NCBI GenBank assembly: GCA_936450465.1
Contig: OW388302.1
Span: forward strand, 58,530,459-58,594,458
Source: Gibbula magus
Taxonomy: Eukaryota > Mollusca > Gastropoda > Trochida > Trochidae
Length of the DNA: 64,000 nucleotides
Direction: 5' to 3'
A model generated the notes under the pieces. The model saw only the letters and a list, made by a program, of their open reading frames with translations. It was not told the origin of the DNA and ran no database searches. Every line of letters starts with the position of its first letter. The stretch's first letter is position 1. Below are positions 45,411 through 57,637 of the stretch, one piece after another. Position numbers and translations under genes: made by a program.

Positions 45411-45635
45411 CATCCTCGGTCACCCATGGTTTTATATATGCTCCGTTACTCTCCACTATATCATCCTCGGTTACCCATGGTTTTATAGTGGAGAGTAGCG
45501 GAGCATATATAAAACCATGGGTAACCGAGGATCACCCATGGTTTTATATATGCTCCGTTACTCTCCACTATATCACCATGGGTGATATAGTGGAGAGTAA
45601 CGGAGCATATATAAAACCATGGGTAACCGAGGATG
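45411..45635. mobile_element. Nested palindromic MITE with 9-bp target duplication
   Basis: Same family as 11119-11216: arms start CATCCTCGGTCACCCATGGT and end ACCATGGGTAACCGAGGATG. Here four or more arm segments are nested head-to-head, with CATCCTCGGTTACCCATGGT restarting at about 45462 and an internal TCACCATGGGTGA centre near 45585. The whole is bracketed by identical TCCCTCCGT at 45402-45410 and 45636-45644, a clean 9-bp target duplication. Confidence 0.8.
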
Positions 45636-45644
45636 TCCCTCCGT

Positions 45645-46047
45645 GAACACTTTTGTTTTTTAGACTTCTCTAAAGAAGCCTGGCTCTGGGGGTTATAAAC
45701 TGTAGAGTTTGTGACCCGGTCTTCCCATACAAGCAAGTATTGCAAATATGCACATGTTAGCGTATTTATCGGTTGGTGGGTATATTTCCATAATAGTGTA
45801 GGTACGCATTATTGATAGATGCTGTTGAAATTTAAAACATGATTTACTACTTTTCTGTTATATGTCATAATAAAATTGTAACTTCTGTCAAAAATCAAAA
45901 CACATTCACCACGTTATTGTTTCTTCAAAATAAAAAAGACATTGTGTGAACATTATTATAAAAGGGAATAACGTCTATGACAAGCTTAACCAAGAGTCAA
46001 CCTTTAATAACATTGTTCACCACTGACCACCTACTGGTTCCAAACGG
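45645..46047. other. No supported gene
   Basis: AT-rich spacer. Confidence 0.5.
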
Positions 46048-46213
46048 TGTCTGTGACAGAGGTTATCGGCTCGGAGAGTGTTAACATTGTAACACACACA
46101 CGATGTCTGTGACAGAGGTTATCGGCTCGGAGAGTGTTAACATTGTAACACACACACGATGTCTGTGACAGAGGTTATCGGCTCGGAGAGTGTTAACATT
46201 GTAACACACACAT
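46048..46213. repeat. 56-bp tandem repeat, three copies
   Basis: Copies start at 46048, 46104 and 46160 (TGTCTGTGACAGAGGTTATC, then GGCTCGGAGAGTGTTAACAT and a TGTAACACACACA end). They are essentially identical, so recent. The core CTGTGACAG and GTTAACATTGTAAC are locally palindromic. Confidence 0.9.
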
Positions 46214-47569
46214 TTCTGTGAATATCTTGGAGGAAGGCAAACAATATCTCAACATTGCAATTTCCCTCAAAAGATAAATTAAAATGTTTTCAAGTTTTCA
46301 TAATCGTTCCGAGTCAAACATTTATTCAGAGTTCTTTTGACACCTTCGTTGTTTTCCTTACAAAATGAATATCAAAGACAGAGCCACGCGTGCATTCACA
46401 AAAGTTCGTGGCATATTTGGTTTTCATGGCTGACTTACATCTGGAGCCATATTAACACTAATGCGAACATGGTATTTATGACATAACTAATGTTTCACCA
46501 GATGGAAATACACAGTTCAAAGGCGGCATTGCGCATAACCTGACCATTAAAATTTTAAACCTTTGCTAAGGTTACTGTAGGGATACCTCGACGGGCTGTG
46601 GTGAATATTCCCCTTCGCTCAATTATGGCATCAACTTAACAAAGTTACATGTTTAGGTTGTATAATTCTCAATCTCTTCTCCTACACTATCGGAAAAAAT
46701 GAATACATAATGAGAAAGTTATATAGTTATAAGGCATTCATTATTTCTGAAATGAGGGACAGTATATAGTTTAATGTTAACCCCACAGAAATTCTGCAAA
46801 ATCACCCTGAACAATCACCTTAAACGATAATTGTATAATATATAAGGACACAAAAAACAGGCTCAAATGTCGTTGTTTTTCCCCCCACAATAATGATGTC
46901 ATTAAGATTGTCTTGCTGAACAGGATGACATCGAATGGAAACCACTAAAAATAACAGTAAACTATATGATCACTATATGAATGTAACAATTATGAAAGTC
47001 GATTACGGATTTTTTTTGGATGTTGTTTGTGAGATAAAAAGAAACCTTTGATGTCAAAACTTTATTTCTGAGTTTGTAAATATTTGACAAAATATTATCA
47101 CAATTGTTTCTTACGTTGATCAGGAAGCGTTGTTTTGAAACATGCGTATGAATAGAACGTGCTTTAAAACAAACAATTCTTTTTAATTGTTTCAAACCAG
47201 CTAGAACATCATTTTCAAAAACTATTTTCGTTAATGAAATATTAGCTTAACAATAATAACTACGTTCAGGAAATGATAACACCACCGAGTGAAGTTTAAG
47301 TGCGATAGTCCGCAGTACCAGGTGTTTATTTGTTGAGCTCTCGTCAGGTGTTGATTCACATTAGATAGTGATTATTCCCAACCTGACAACAACCGAACTT
47401 CCGTGAACATCAGGAAATATCCTCCCATTTCGAATCCTATCGATTCCTACCTTTACAATTAACTTCCTTTACTGGAAAAAAATGACATGATTGAAGCTCC
47501 CCGCCCCCTCAATCCACGTGTTCGAATGAATTGGTGCGAAGTGCAGGGCGGCTCGTTTGAAGTTAGCAA
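46214..47569. other. No supported gene
   Basis: AT-rich, becoming richer in G+C from about 47280 toward the candidate exon. Confidence 0.45.
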
Positions 47570-47782
47570 TTAGCACAGGTTAGTGAGGATCTTCAGGTAT
47601 CTCGTTGGTATCGACTGCCAAGCACAATCCTCCTCCACTATTTGCTTCCATTCCGCTTCCGCATCTTCTACATTTCTGGTTTTATACAGGGCGGGCTGCA
47701 AAGGGGAACAAGCGCGGAATGCTGGACCAACAATACCGCTAATTAGATCTATATATGTAATGGCGTGGTTTTCCAAGAACGT
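47570..47782 (-). CDS. Candidate terminal coding exon, unrecognised
   Basis: On the minus strand a 3' splice site (TTTATTTCCTCTGTTTCTTTAAG, AG at 47784-47783) precedes a frame reading TFLENHAITYIDLISGIVGP, AFRACSPLQPALYKTRNVED, AEAEWKQIVEEDCAWQSIPT, RYLKILTNLC, stop. An alternative, stronger-looking acceptor (TTGTTCCCCTTTGCAG, AG at 47697-47696) would give a shorter exon from 47695. The frame also opens at an ATG at 47824 (MSRDVAVYFLCFF...). The acidic/aromatic composition looks like a real protein, but no family is recognised and no partner exon was found. The opposite strand is also open (47583-47804), which weakens the case. Confidence 0.33.
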   Translation of the reverse strand, partial: TFLENHAITYIDLISGIVGPAFRACSPLQPALYKTRNVEDAEAEWKQIVEEDCAWQSIPTRYLKILTNLC

Positions 47783-47824
47783 CTTAAAGAAACAGAGGAA
47801 ATAAACAGCAACGTCTCGACTCAT

Positions 47825-50800
47825 GTGTGTTGTTTTATAGTAGCAGGAGAGGCTGTTTGATCAATGTACCTGTAATTATTTGTTTCCCTACCAACGTCTC
47901 CAACAAACAAGGAATTCCGGCCATGTGATGGTTTGTTTAAAAGAATATACTTTTATCCTCAGAAATCATTACAAAATGATGTGGAATACACATATACACT
48001 CGTTGGTGAAATACAATATATACTGGTTTAGAAAAGTCCCAGCAACATGTATTTGGAAGCTTGAAGTTTTGTTATTTAGTCAAATATTTTAATTGAAAAC
48101 GTGCATTAGGATTTCTTCCGTAGTGTGAGTTAAGCATTACTTTTCTATTGTTGGCGTTCGTAAATCTATTATTTGCATAATTTCCCATGGTTTTATAACT
48201 CTCTTGTTTTCTGGAGGATTATCAAATTAACTTTGTTTACCAATGTCATTTTCATGAAATAGTCAAATCTGCGAAAAAATAAAGATAGCTCATTCTTGTA
48301 GTCTTGTACATTGTTTGTCCATTTTCAGTGGCAGTGTCATGTATGCACACTGGAATTTCAAATGACTGTTTCCTTACCTATATTTACCTATAATTGTGCC
48401 AAATAGTATTTGTTTTATGATAAAAACATAAATTGTTGCTTAATATTCTTTTTAAAGTTAAAAAGTTCAAACTTGTTGTACTCAATCAAGCGTCGGAGTT
48501 TTCTCGCCTTGAATTGTAAAGTCACCATGTGTAAGTTTTTTGAAAATTATTATCAAATAACTTCGATATACATAGGGGAGTTTTGGGTGAAAGTCATTGT
48601 TGGATAATATTTCTATCAAATAGTGATTTTTTCCCCTTCAATTCTTGAGATTAATTGACATCAAATTAGTTTAACAAAAACAACCACAGTTGGTAAAAAT
48701 TCAATTCTAGTCAAAATGCTTCAAAGTAACAATAAAACTACATTTTCTTCTTGCACATACGATGAACCGTATATTATTATTAAGCCAACCTAGAGTGAGC
48801 CCTTATCTCTAAACCGAATACGATAACCCCTAATTTTTATGACAGAAACAAATGTTTCATATACAGTGAAATGTCAGCATTTTCTTTAGATTATTACTTA
48901 CTCATTATATTAGTAATGTCAAAGCTCAAATACACCGAGGGATCAAGATACAGACCACAATGCAGGTACTTCATTATTATTTATGGTAAACTATCGTTAC
49001 AATCAGAATTTCATTCAGAATTTCATAAATTGTTCATATGAATGATTATCGATCCAAGAGATCTGCCACTTTTTTATACGTTATTATGTCAGAAATGATT
49101 ATTATGGTTTGAAGAAAACAACCCTCCCCTACCCCTTCCTCTTCACACCACTGCCCATGTGTCTGTTCACTCCTTCTTAAAAAAAACTATCTACACAACA
49201 CAGCCCTCTTTCACTCATTACACCACCTGCGCCCTCGACATATTTATCTGCTTCGCCGTGCCGTTGTACCAAGTTAGTCCTTCACAGTGCTTGTTAACTT
49301 GAAATAAACCAACAATAATTACTCTTCCGTGCTTATATTTATCAGCATATAAATGTGTGAACCTGTAGTTATAGAGTCTGTTTATAGATAATGTGCCCTG
49401 CGTGAGATTTACAGGCTTCTGGAGTTTTTATCAGTTCTATAGACAGACATAATTAAACGTTCTATTGATGCTACGTGACTTCTTCTCATCAACTGTTTGA
49501 GTCTCTAACACCTGAACCAGGAACTGTAGGCTGTTTTCAACATCTACATAGGGAAGTAAATAAACCATTTTTATTCTTTCACCTAAACGAAATTGTGTAC
49601 CGGTATTTCAATTTGGACAACTTTTAAAATTAAACATGACAGCTGTTCTTTACTATGCCTTGAAATAGCATTTGTTTTAACATTATGTTGTGCGACATAC
49701 GAGGGATGTTGTTTGTTTGGAAGAAAAGACAGATCGAGACTTTAATTCTCAACTTTTAAAATTCTTTTAAGGCTTGAAGATAAAACAAAGCCTTCCAGGT
49801 AGCCATACAGTAAACACCACATATATAACAGTTTCTCTTACGTCGGAGAGGTACAAGTGTGGCATATGCATATGAAACAATTTAAGCACCCCCACTATTC
49901 AAAACTAAACATCGATACTGTGGGAGCGTTACGATAATTTGATTGAATTAATCACTCTCAACATGTGACAGATTTCTTTAACAAAAATAACTCAAGCTGA
50001 CATATTAAGAAATTATGACAGAAATGTTAATGGTATTGATTTTTTTACTAAAATAACTGTTGTCCTTGTGCCTAAACTACGTAATACCATTTAGGTTTCA
50101 GATGTCAAAACATCATTTTTGTTACCAAGTTGACATGCACACATTAACACATCGTTTGTGTTGCAAAATAAGGAAGTAACTGGTTGGTGAAATGACATCC
50201 TTTTTTTCAACAGTTATTGACAACTATTGGTAAAAAGGCTAGAACATACGATTTTTAATGCTTTTTTTTATTCAGTTCAAACCGTTAATTAAACTCTTTT
50301 CCTTTGTTTTAGAGGAGTAATTACAGTTAACACTGACCCGGTTGCACCAGTAGGCAACTTTTATTGAAATTGTCATTTAAAAAAAATTATTTTGAAGGTT
50401 CATATATATAGTGCTGTTACAACTGACTTTTGACTTAAAGGTAGATTATAAAGTTTGACCAGTTGACTTGAAGAATGGAATTACTCACATTACAGCAACC
50501 AAAGTTTTATTTCTCAATAGAAGGTAACATGGTTTTGAAGACCTAAATACTAAAATTTTATAAATGCAAATATTAAAAAGAAGCAAAACGTTATCTGAAT
50601 GATTTTGTATTACTTAAACTACTAGATAATGATTCTTTAATACCATTCGGTTAATTTTACTGACATATTGTCTTCTTACTTGTAAGACAACCATTGATGG
50701 TGAAAAAACGTGGGGGTGCTTAACTTTTCTTAAACGTTCAATATCATAAGTTTTGGTAATATCATGGCAGAAAGCTCAAGTTATGACGGTCAAATGGGAA

Positions 50801-51096
50801 TGAAGGCAGAAGAAACAATACTTTAACAGATACAAAATATTCTAATCCCACAGTAATGATTCGTCAACGAATGAAAGTCCCAGAGAGTAAATTATGTTAA
50901 CAGTTTCTCTTATTGACACAACTTCGATATTGTATCACTTATGTGTCAAACCGTGTGTCAGACAAATACAAAATGACCATACCCTGATGAATAAAATCGT
51001 GAATACCAAAACAGAAATATGCTTTTCAAATACATTAAAGCTCAACTTTATCCGACAACAATATGTTGTTGTTTTACTCTGTTGAAACGTAAGTCT
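47825..51096. other. No supported gene
   Basis: AT-rich intergenic sequence, with a C-rich patch (about 49120-49250) lacking an ORF. No repeat element with clear termini was identified. Confidence 0.45.
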
Positions 51097-51540
51097 AGTT
51101 TCTTTCGCTGGTCAGTCATTAAATGTATTTTTAAAAATACGTTAATAGGATGAGACAAGGTTACATTTAGGAAACAATGATACATGTATGCACATACTAA
51201 ATGAATGTAACAACGTTAAATGTATATAAAACAACGTTAAATGTATGAACACGTTTAAATGCATGCAAACCTTTAAATGTAAACCTTTAAATGTAAACCT
51301 AAACAGACAAACAAAGCTATGAAAACATTTAGAATATGAACATTTATTTTATTTTGTGTTTTTTGACGTATGCATAGTTTCTTTTGCTGGTCAGTTTAGG
51401 TCACCAGTTATTAAATCTTTAAAAAAAACGTTAAATGATTAATTTATGAAACAACGTTAAATATATGAAACATGTATGAAAATGTTAAATCCACGTAACA
51501 ACGTTAAATGGATTAAAAACGTTAAATGTATATTAGTCAA
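51097..51540. repeat. Degenerate AACGTTAAATGTAT repeat with duplicated flank
   Basis: AACGTTAAATG occurs repeatedly at 51209-51232 and again from 51429 with 18-20 bp spacing; TTTAAATGTAAACC is doubled at 51272-51300. GTTTCTTTCGCTGGTCAGTC (51100) and GTTTCTTTTGCTGGTCAGTT (51378) head two successive half-arrays about 278 bp apart. Confidence 0.65.
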
Positions 51541-54392
51541 ATACAGTAAACATGTTTTTTGGAAATTATATCGTTTTTAAAAGGACGTAAAATAAATTTT
51601 CGTTAAAAAAAGGAGAATGAACGGTAGACACGATGGGAATGTAGTTATCTGCAGAGAGACCTGTCGTCTATTTGACCGTGCATCATCTCTCATGTATTCT
51701 GGATTGTTGTAGAGGACGTGGGAAGACAACTCGACAAAGATTAGTCATGAACTTAATTAGAAAAACAATTGCTGATTGTGTCACCTTCAATGTAAAGCGG
51801 ATATTTGTAGAGAACATGTATACAGCAACTGAATCATGTTGTTTGTAATTCTTCAGAGCAGAGTCCACTTTCTAATTAAATTGAGCAATTGCGTTCTCAT
51901 GTTTTAACATAATGTCAGAAGACAAATAGGCCTCAAGGCAAGAGTTAGCAGTGCTGGTTATAGCGGACAGAACCATGAAGGGTGAAGAATGTACCTGTCC
52001 AATTAGACAACAGAGAGGGGCTCATGCTTGTGTTGGTTACATCACACCTGCCTGCGAGCAATCAAACACTCACAAACATTCTAAACACAAGTTCCACATG
52101 CTTGAAACTGTCCCCATTAACCACCACTTCAAACGCTATCCTTGAACGGTTATAACTATGAAAATGTCGTATTTGTTCTGGACCTATTAAATATGGTTTT
52201 GTGCATATTTTTCAGCAAACCCCGCAAAGTGTTGACGCGAGATCTAGATCTAATACACTCTAACTGAAAACTCAAACACAGTGTTTAGCGTGAGTACGCG
52301 GAGGCACACATAACGTGTGTGATCAGGCTGTATGACCTTGTAACAACCATAGATTCCTACGCCGAGTTGGCCGCTTGGTAAATACAAAAGTTTGCACATC
52401 AATTTGGGAATAGACCCACGGTTTAACTTGTATTTGCTTTGATAATAAAACCAAGGAAAAACATAACATTGTTGGTGAAAATTCTTGGGCTACATTCAGG
52501 AAACATTATAATGATATTCGTGTTTTGTCGATTGTCTTGGAAGCGGCGCATATTTTCCCGGATGCATCGCGACGGACAGATGAGTCGTGTGCTTACAGAC
52601 ACAAGACACAAGACACAATATATCCGACATCAAGACATGCAGACGGATCTACGTATCACGTATTTACAAATGACATTTTATATGCCCAGATCTTCAAATC
52701 ATCCAGGTATAGCATGCTTTGCCCTCTTTTCTTCACAAACTGGATGTCAACCATCTTATTATCTATTGTCCGTGTTATATATAGATTAAATTAAAAAGTT
52801 GAACATGGTCTGAATATAGAAGATATGCAATGCGTTCTTGCATTATGCAAACAAACTGTCAGCATGTTTAATCTCGTGACATTTAAGATTATATTTGTGA
52901 CAATGAAGAAAATTGTTTCTCTGAATCTAATTTAAGCTCACATTTCAAGAATACTTCATCTGAGTGTTTGGAATAAACCGAACATTATTCTTGTTATCCA
53001 TTCAATAACACTAACATATGGTTGACAGCGTAATTGTTAGAGCGATACATGAATAGTACTTGAAATATTAAAAATGTTCTTTAAATGCTAGCAAGTTTAT
53101 TTGGATCAGGACAATGTGAATACAAAGGGTAAATGCTAGTTTTTATAAAATAACATTTACAGGTATTTTCTTGGTCTGTTTCTCGAAATAAACAAGAAAG
53201 TATTGCGATGACGACACATTACAACAAGTCATGCTTTTTATTCTGGATCATATTTTAAACATAAAATAAATTGTGTCTGACCTTTGAATGTCTTTTGGCT
53301 CGCTCTAATACGTTTTAAACATTTTGAACAATACATTTAGTGCGAAATTATCAATTAATTCTAAGAGATATACAAAATACTATTGAAAAATTATATGATT
53401 GAAATCAAAGTTTTAATTACTTAATGTTATTCACATTTTTCTTCTTTTTCCGAATGTTTTATTAGAAAAGCTTATCTCCTATCATGATTTGGTTGAAAAC
53501 ATCTTTTCAAGCATATATATAAATATCCACCCTTCATACATTGTGACATACACTCTAGAACAATGACAATTGTCCTATGTACATGTAAATGCAAGGCTTT
53601 TGCAGTTTAAAATAAGGATACTTATATCGCGCTATATCCACAACACGAAGGGCCATGCTCAAAGCGTTACACACATTATTACCCTGGTATAAGGACCAAT
53701 ATCGTTCCTTTTTCCATTCTCAACTTTGCTTGTCCCAGGTATGTGAGCTGCCTGTCGTGATGTGTGTGAAAAGCTATTGAAACGGAGAACTAACCCGAAA
53801 AATTCATATTTCGAAGTCATATGCCAGTGATGAATGAAACGATGTGGTATATGTGAGGCATAGTGTATCCATGAAACATCGTTATTTGAAAAGCACATTA
53901 AGCTGATGTTGCCGATATGGAGAAAGGAATATCGTGAGATGATCACGTATCTGATGGCCATGTGGATCCACGGTTATCTGTGTGTTGATGGATCATCGTG
54001 AAAAGATCTAAACTATGTTAATTCATTATAATTCTATCGGTTATACCAGTGCATCATGACATTATGTCTCACTGAAACCCCATGTTGTATGTATGAGGCA
54101 TCTGGATACACCATGCTGTATCCGCGAAGCATGACAGGTCCGGAATGTCCCCTGCACTACAGAGAGCAGTGCGGAAACAACGCTAAAACAATGGGACTGA
54201 AAAAAGCACCTTGTCTATTGCCTCTCTCTCACAGCAAGTTTGTCTCAAACACGATGGTTTGTTATCCCTGCTAGCTTTGTTGACCCGCTAAAGACGCCGT
54301 CACCACATCTCTTCCACTATACACACATACCGAACCACTTGCAGGTCCGAATACCGGACTCAGGACTGAGTAGTGCGCATGCGTGAGACTCA
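51541..54392. other. Region upstream of the LPMO gene; no supported gene
   Basis: Mostly AT-rich. ORFs at 52439-52789, 53659-53961 and 54056-54274 have no recognisable content. The final 150 bp before the TATA box become G+C-richer, as expected for a promoter. Confidence 0.45.
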
Positions 54393-54423
54393 TATATAAG
54401 AAGCGTGGAACTTGTTCCAGTAG
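54393..54423 (+). promoter_or_regulatory. TATA-box core promoter of the LPMO gene
   Basis: TATATAAG at 54393-54400 lies 467 bp before the ATG. A plausible initiator (TTCCAGTAGT) is at 54415-54424, the usual 25-30 bp downstream. An initiation site near 54420 is inferred. Confidence 0.5.
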
Positions 54424-54574
54424 TTGCGATAACGTTACCAGCGGGATAAGAGCGGATATAAAGAGGAGACCATCATAGATTGTTTGTGATCATAACTTTC
54501 GGGAATTGTGTTCAGAACCTCACATCTTGTCCTCAACGTTCTTGAAGACACCAGAGGACATTAGACTCTTCAAA

Positions 54575-54598
54575 ATGCCCGAACGGCTAAAGACTTAA
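54575..54598 (+). promoter_or_regulatory. 7-codon upstream ORF in the LPMO leader
   Basis: The only ATG between the inferred start site and the LPMO ATG opens MPERLKT followed by TAA. A (AAA) at -3 is a favourable context. Such a uORF would tend to reduce translation of the downstream frame. A GGGAGGTAACTTT motif follows at 54731-54743. Confidence 0.45.
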
Positions 54599-54866
54599 AA
54601 TTGGACACTTTCGGACACTGTCCACTGGAGAATACCAAGACAAAACCTTGTGATATATACTACTGACCACCAGTCCCTGGACGGGGAGGAGAAGACGAGG
54701 AATATCTTGCAATCCTCCTCCAATACCAAAGGGAGGTAACTTTGTGTCCAATAACACTTGCAACATCAAAGGGAGGCATCCCTTATATCCGATATCCCGC
54801 TAGCATCCAGGGGAGAAACTCCTGACATCTAATACCATTTGCAATACCGCTGACATAATACTGACA

Positions 54867-55043
54867 ATGACGAGCCACGTGCTGGTCCCGACCCTCATAA
54901 TGACGATGCTGGCCGTGTGGGCCCCCCTCTGTAATGGACATGGGCGGCTGATGGATCCCCCGGCCAGGAACAGTATGTGGAGGCTCGGCTTCAACAACCC
55001 CGTCAACTACAACGACAACGAACTATACTGCGGCGGACGCATG
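54867..55043 (+). CDS. Exon 1 of an AA15-type lytic polysaccharide monooxygenase
   Basis: 59 codons: MTSHVLVPTLIMTMLAVWAP-LCNG is a signal peptide (about 24 residues, hydrophobic core LIMTMLAVW). It is followed at the predicted cleavage site by HGRLMDPPARNSMWRLGFNN, then PVNYNDNELYCGGRM. A mature N-terminal His followed by GRL.DPP.R.SMWR.GF..P.NY.D.ELYCGG is the signature of invertebrate AA15 LPMOs. In that family this His is half of the copper-binding histidine brace used to cleave chitin or cellulose oxidatively outside the cell. The ATG has A at -3 and no upstream in-frame alternative. The exon ends in phase 0 at GCATG|GTGAGT (donor 55044). The second brace His, the axial Tyr/Phe and remaining cysteines are in later exons not seen here. 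The opening of the intron is an unusual donor-bearing minisatellite. Confidence 0.88.
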
Positions 55044-56523
55044 GTGAGTACTGACACATTTTGGTTAGAATGTATGCCAATAGGAAATGTGCGTATGCCG
55101 ATAATTGGTGACACATTGCGAGTACTGACATATTTTGGTTAGAATGTATGCCAATAGGAAATGTACGTATGCCGATAATTGGTGACACATTGCGAGTACT
55201 GACATATTTTGGTTAGAATGTATGCCAATAGGAAATGTGCGTATGCCGATAATTGGTGACACATTGCGAGTACTGACATATTTTGGTTAGAATGTATGCC
55301 AATAGGAAATGTACGTATGCCGATATTTGGTGACGCATGGTGAGTACTGACATATTTTGGTTAGAATGTATGCCAATAGGAAATGTACGTATGCCGATAT
55401 TTGGTGACGCATGGTGAGTACTGACATATTTTGGTTAGAATGTATGCCAATAGGAAATGTACGTATGCCGATATTTGGTGACGCATGGTGAGTACTGACA
55501 TATTTTGGTTAGAATGTATGCCAATAGGAAATGTACGTATGCCGATATTTGGTGACGCATGGTGAGTACTGACATATTTTGGTTAGAATGTATGCCAATA
55601 GGAAATGTACGTATGCCGATATTTGGTGACGCATGGTGAGTACTGACATATTTTGGTTAGAATGTATGCCAATAGGAAATGTACGTATGCCGATATTTGG
55701 TGACGCATGGTGAGTACTGACATATTTTGGTTAGAATGTATGCCAATAGGAAATGTACGTATGCCGATATTTGGTGACGCATGGTGAGTACTGACATATT
55801 TTGGTTAGAATGTATGCCAATAGGAAATGTACGTATGCCGATATTTGGTGACGCATGGTGAGTACTGACATATTTTGGTTAGAATGTATGCCAATAGGAA
55901 ATGTACGTATGCCGATATTTGGTGACGCATGGTGAGTACTGACATATTTTGGTTAGAATGTATGCCAATAGGAAATGTACGTATGCCGATATTTGGTGAC
56001 GCATTGTGAGTACTGACATATTTTGGTTAGAATGTATGCCAATAGGAAATGTACGTATGCCGATATTTGGTGACGCATGGTGAGTACTGACATATTTTGG
56101 TTAGAATGTATGCCAATAGGAAATGTACGTATGCCGATATTTGGTGACGCATTGTGAGTACTGACATATTTTGGTTAGAATGTATGCCAATAGGAAATGT
56201 ACGTATGCCGATATTTGGTGACGCATTGTGAGTACTGACATATTTTGGTTAGAATGTATGCCAATAGGAAATGTACGTATGCCGATATTTGGTGACGCAT
56301 GGTGAGTACTGACATATTTTGGTTAGAATGTACGCCAATAGGAAATGTGCGTATGCCGATATTTGGTGACGCATGGTGAGTACTGACACATTTTGGTTAG
56401 AATGTATGCCAATAGGAAATGTACGTATGCCGATATTTGGTGACGCATGGTGAGTACTGACATATTTTGGTTAGAATTTTTGCCAATAGAAAATGTACGT
56501 ATGCCGATAGTTGGTGACGTATG
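55036..56523 (+). repeat. 74-bp minisatellite, 20 copies, carrying the exon 1 splice donor
   Basis: Donor-like GTGAGTACTGACATATTTTG recurs exactly every 74 bp: the pair before it starts at 55043, 55117, 55191 ... 56449, 20 positions with no length change. The first occurrence is the real exon/intron junction, and the last 8 exon bases (GACGCATG) are part of the unit. Copies 2-4 read ATTGCGAGT (GT changed to GC); most others read CATGGTGAGT, a few CATTGTGAGT. The array ends at 56523, where the motif is replaced by GTATGATCAATTC. Because 74 is not a multiple of 3, retained copies would shift frame. Confidence 0.93.
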
Positions 56524-57637
56524 ATCAATTCTAAAGGCAGAAAAGCTCTACCGGGAGTGTGGAATAACATTTTTAGAAAAATTAAAGTTAATTTTGTCAA
56601 AGTAAATTCTGTCTCGGAACGAGGAGTTCTGGAAAATAAAAGATGCCTGTTAGAATTGTATGATTGCATGGTTATGTTGGAGTGGTTCTAGATACATATT
56701 TGAGACTCACATGACATTGACTATCGACCGTATGTTAAGCGTTTATCAACAGAAGAAAGTCATAATTCATGAAAAAATCATTTGTGTATGCCAACAACCG
56801 GGCAACTTACAGTCACATTGGCGGACTAAATTTGCATTGAGATGTATTTTCGTGTTTAAAATACGAATTAATATGGACTATTTACATATTTTTCCTAATT
56901 GAAAGTTAACGGAATAAACACTCAATAAACACTTCCCACAGTCAGTAAAATGGTGAAGCTGCACTAGCGGTACAAACCTTTCTTTACAATTGGCAAAAAT
57001 CGGAACATATGGCCGCACAATTTATTAGCATATTTGCAGTTTCTGGTGTCATATTTTCTCATGATAGTTAACCAAAACCTAATGTACGTCCAACATACAT
57101 AATTTGTTCGTATCCTCGTATACGCAGCATTTACGCTGGAACGGTTCCATGGCGAACGAACTTACTGTACAAGATACTAAAAACACCATCATGCTGAAAG
57201 GGTGTCAAAGAATAACTTTATCTTTAAAAGACACACTCACGACCTACCATTCCTTTTCGTTTGCCCGGAGTCTTCTTTCACAAATAATCGTTGAAACACA
57301 AAGCGTGATAAACTTAGGACAGTATTACGTATATCATCAAATTTGGATCACTTCCCTCCGAATATGTGTTGTATCGTATGTGCGTTAAAGGCTATTTACT
57401 AAGTGGAACTGGTAGTTAACTGTTAAATGGACTTATCTATAAATATTTTTTAATGAAATGATTTTGAATTTGCACTGATCATTGCCTCAGAGCACAGTGA
57501 CATGTCCCTACACAGCTACTCCTTTAGAAACATATGCCTTCAAAAACGATAACTGAAATCGATTGTCTCTAAATTTCAAAGTATTCGAAAATTGATAACG
57601 TTTTTAGTATCTGCACAGACACGTCGCATTCACTACA
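56524..57637. other. LPMO intron 1, continued; no exon found
   Basis: AT-rich. No sequence encoding the expected next AA15 block (a Gly-Lys-Cys-Gly-x-Cys-Gly-Asp-type motif) was seen. The frame at 57104-57388 has no recognisable content. Confidence 0.5.

Noticed and set aside
55036..56523. CRISPR-like array
   Set aside because: Adjacent identical 74-bp units with no unique spacers, in an animal gene intron; this is a minisatellite.
55003..56669. Minus-strand frames through the 74-bp array (MSPIIGIRTFPIG...)
   Set aside because: Shadow frames of the minisatellite; 74 bp is not a multiple of three, so they change frame and terminate every few units.
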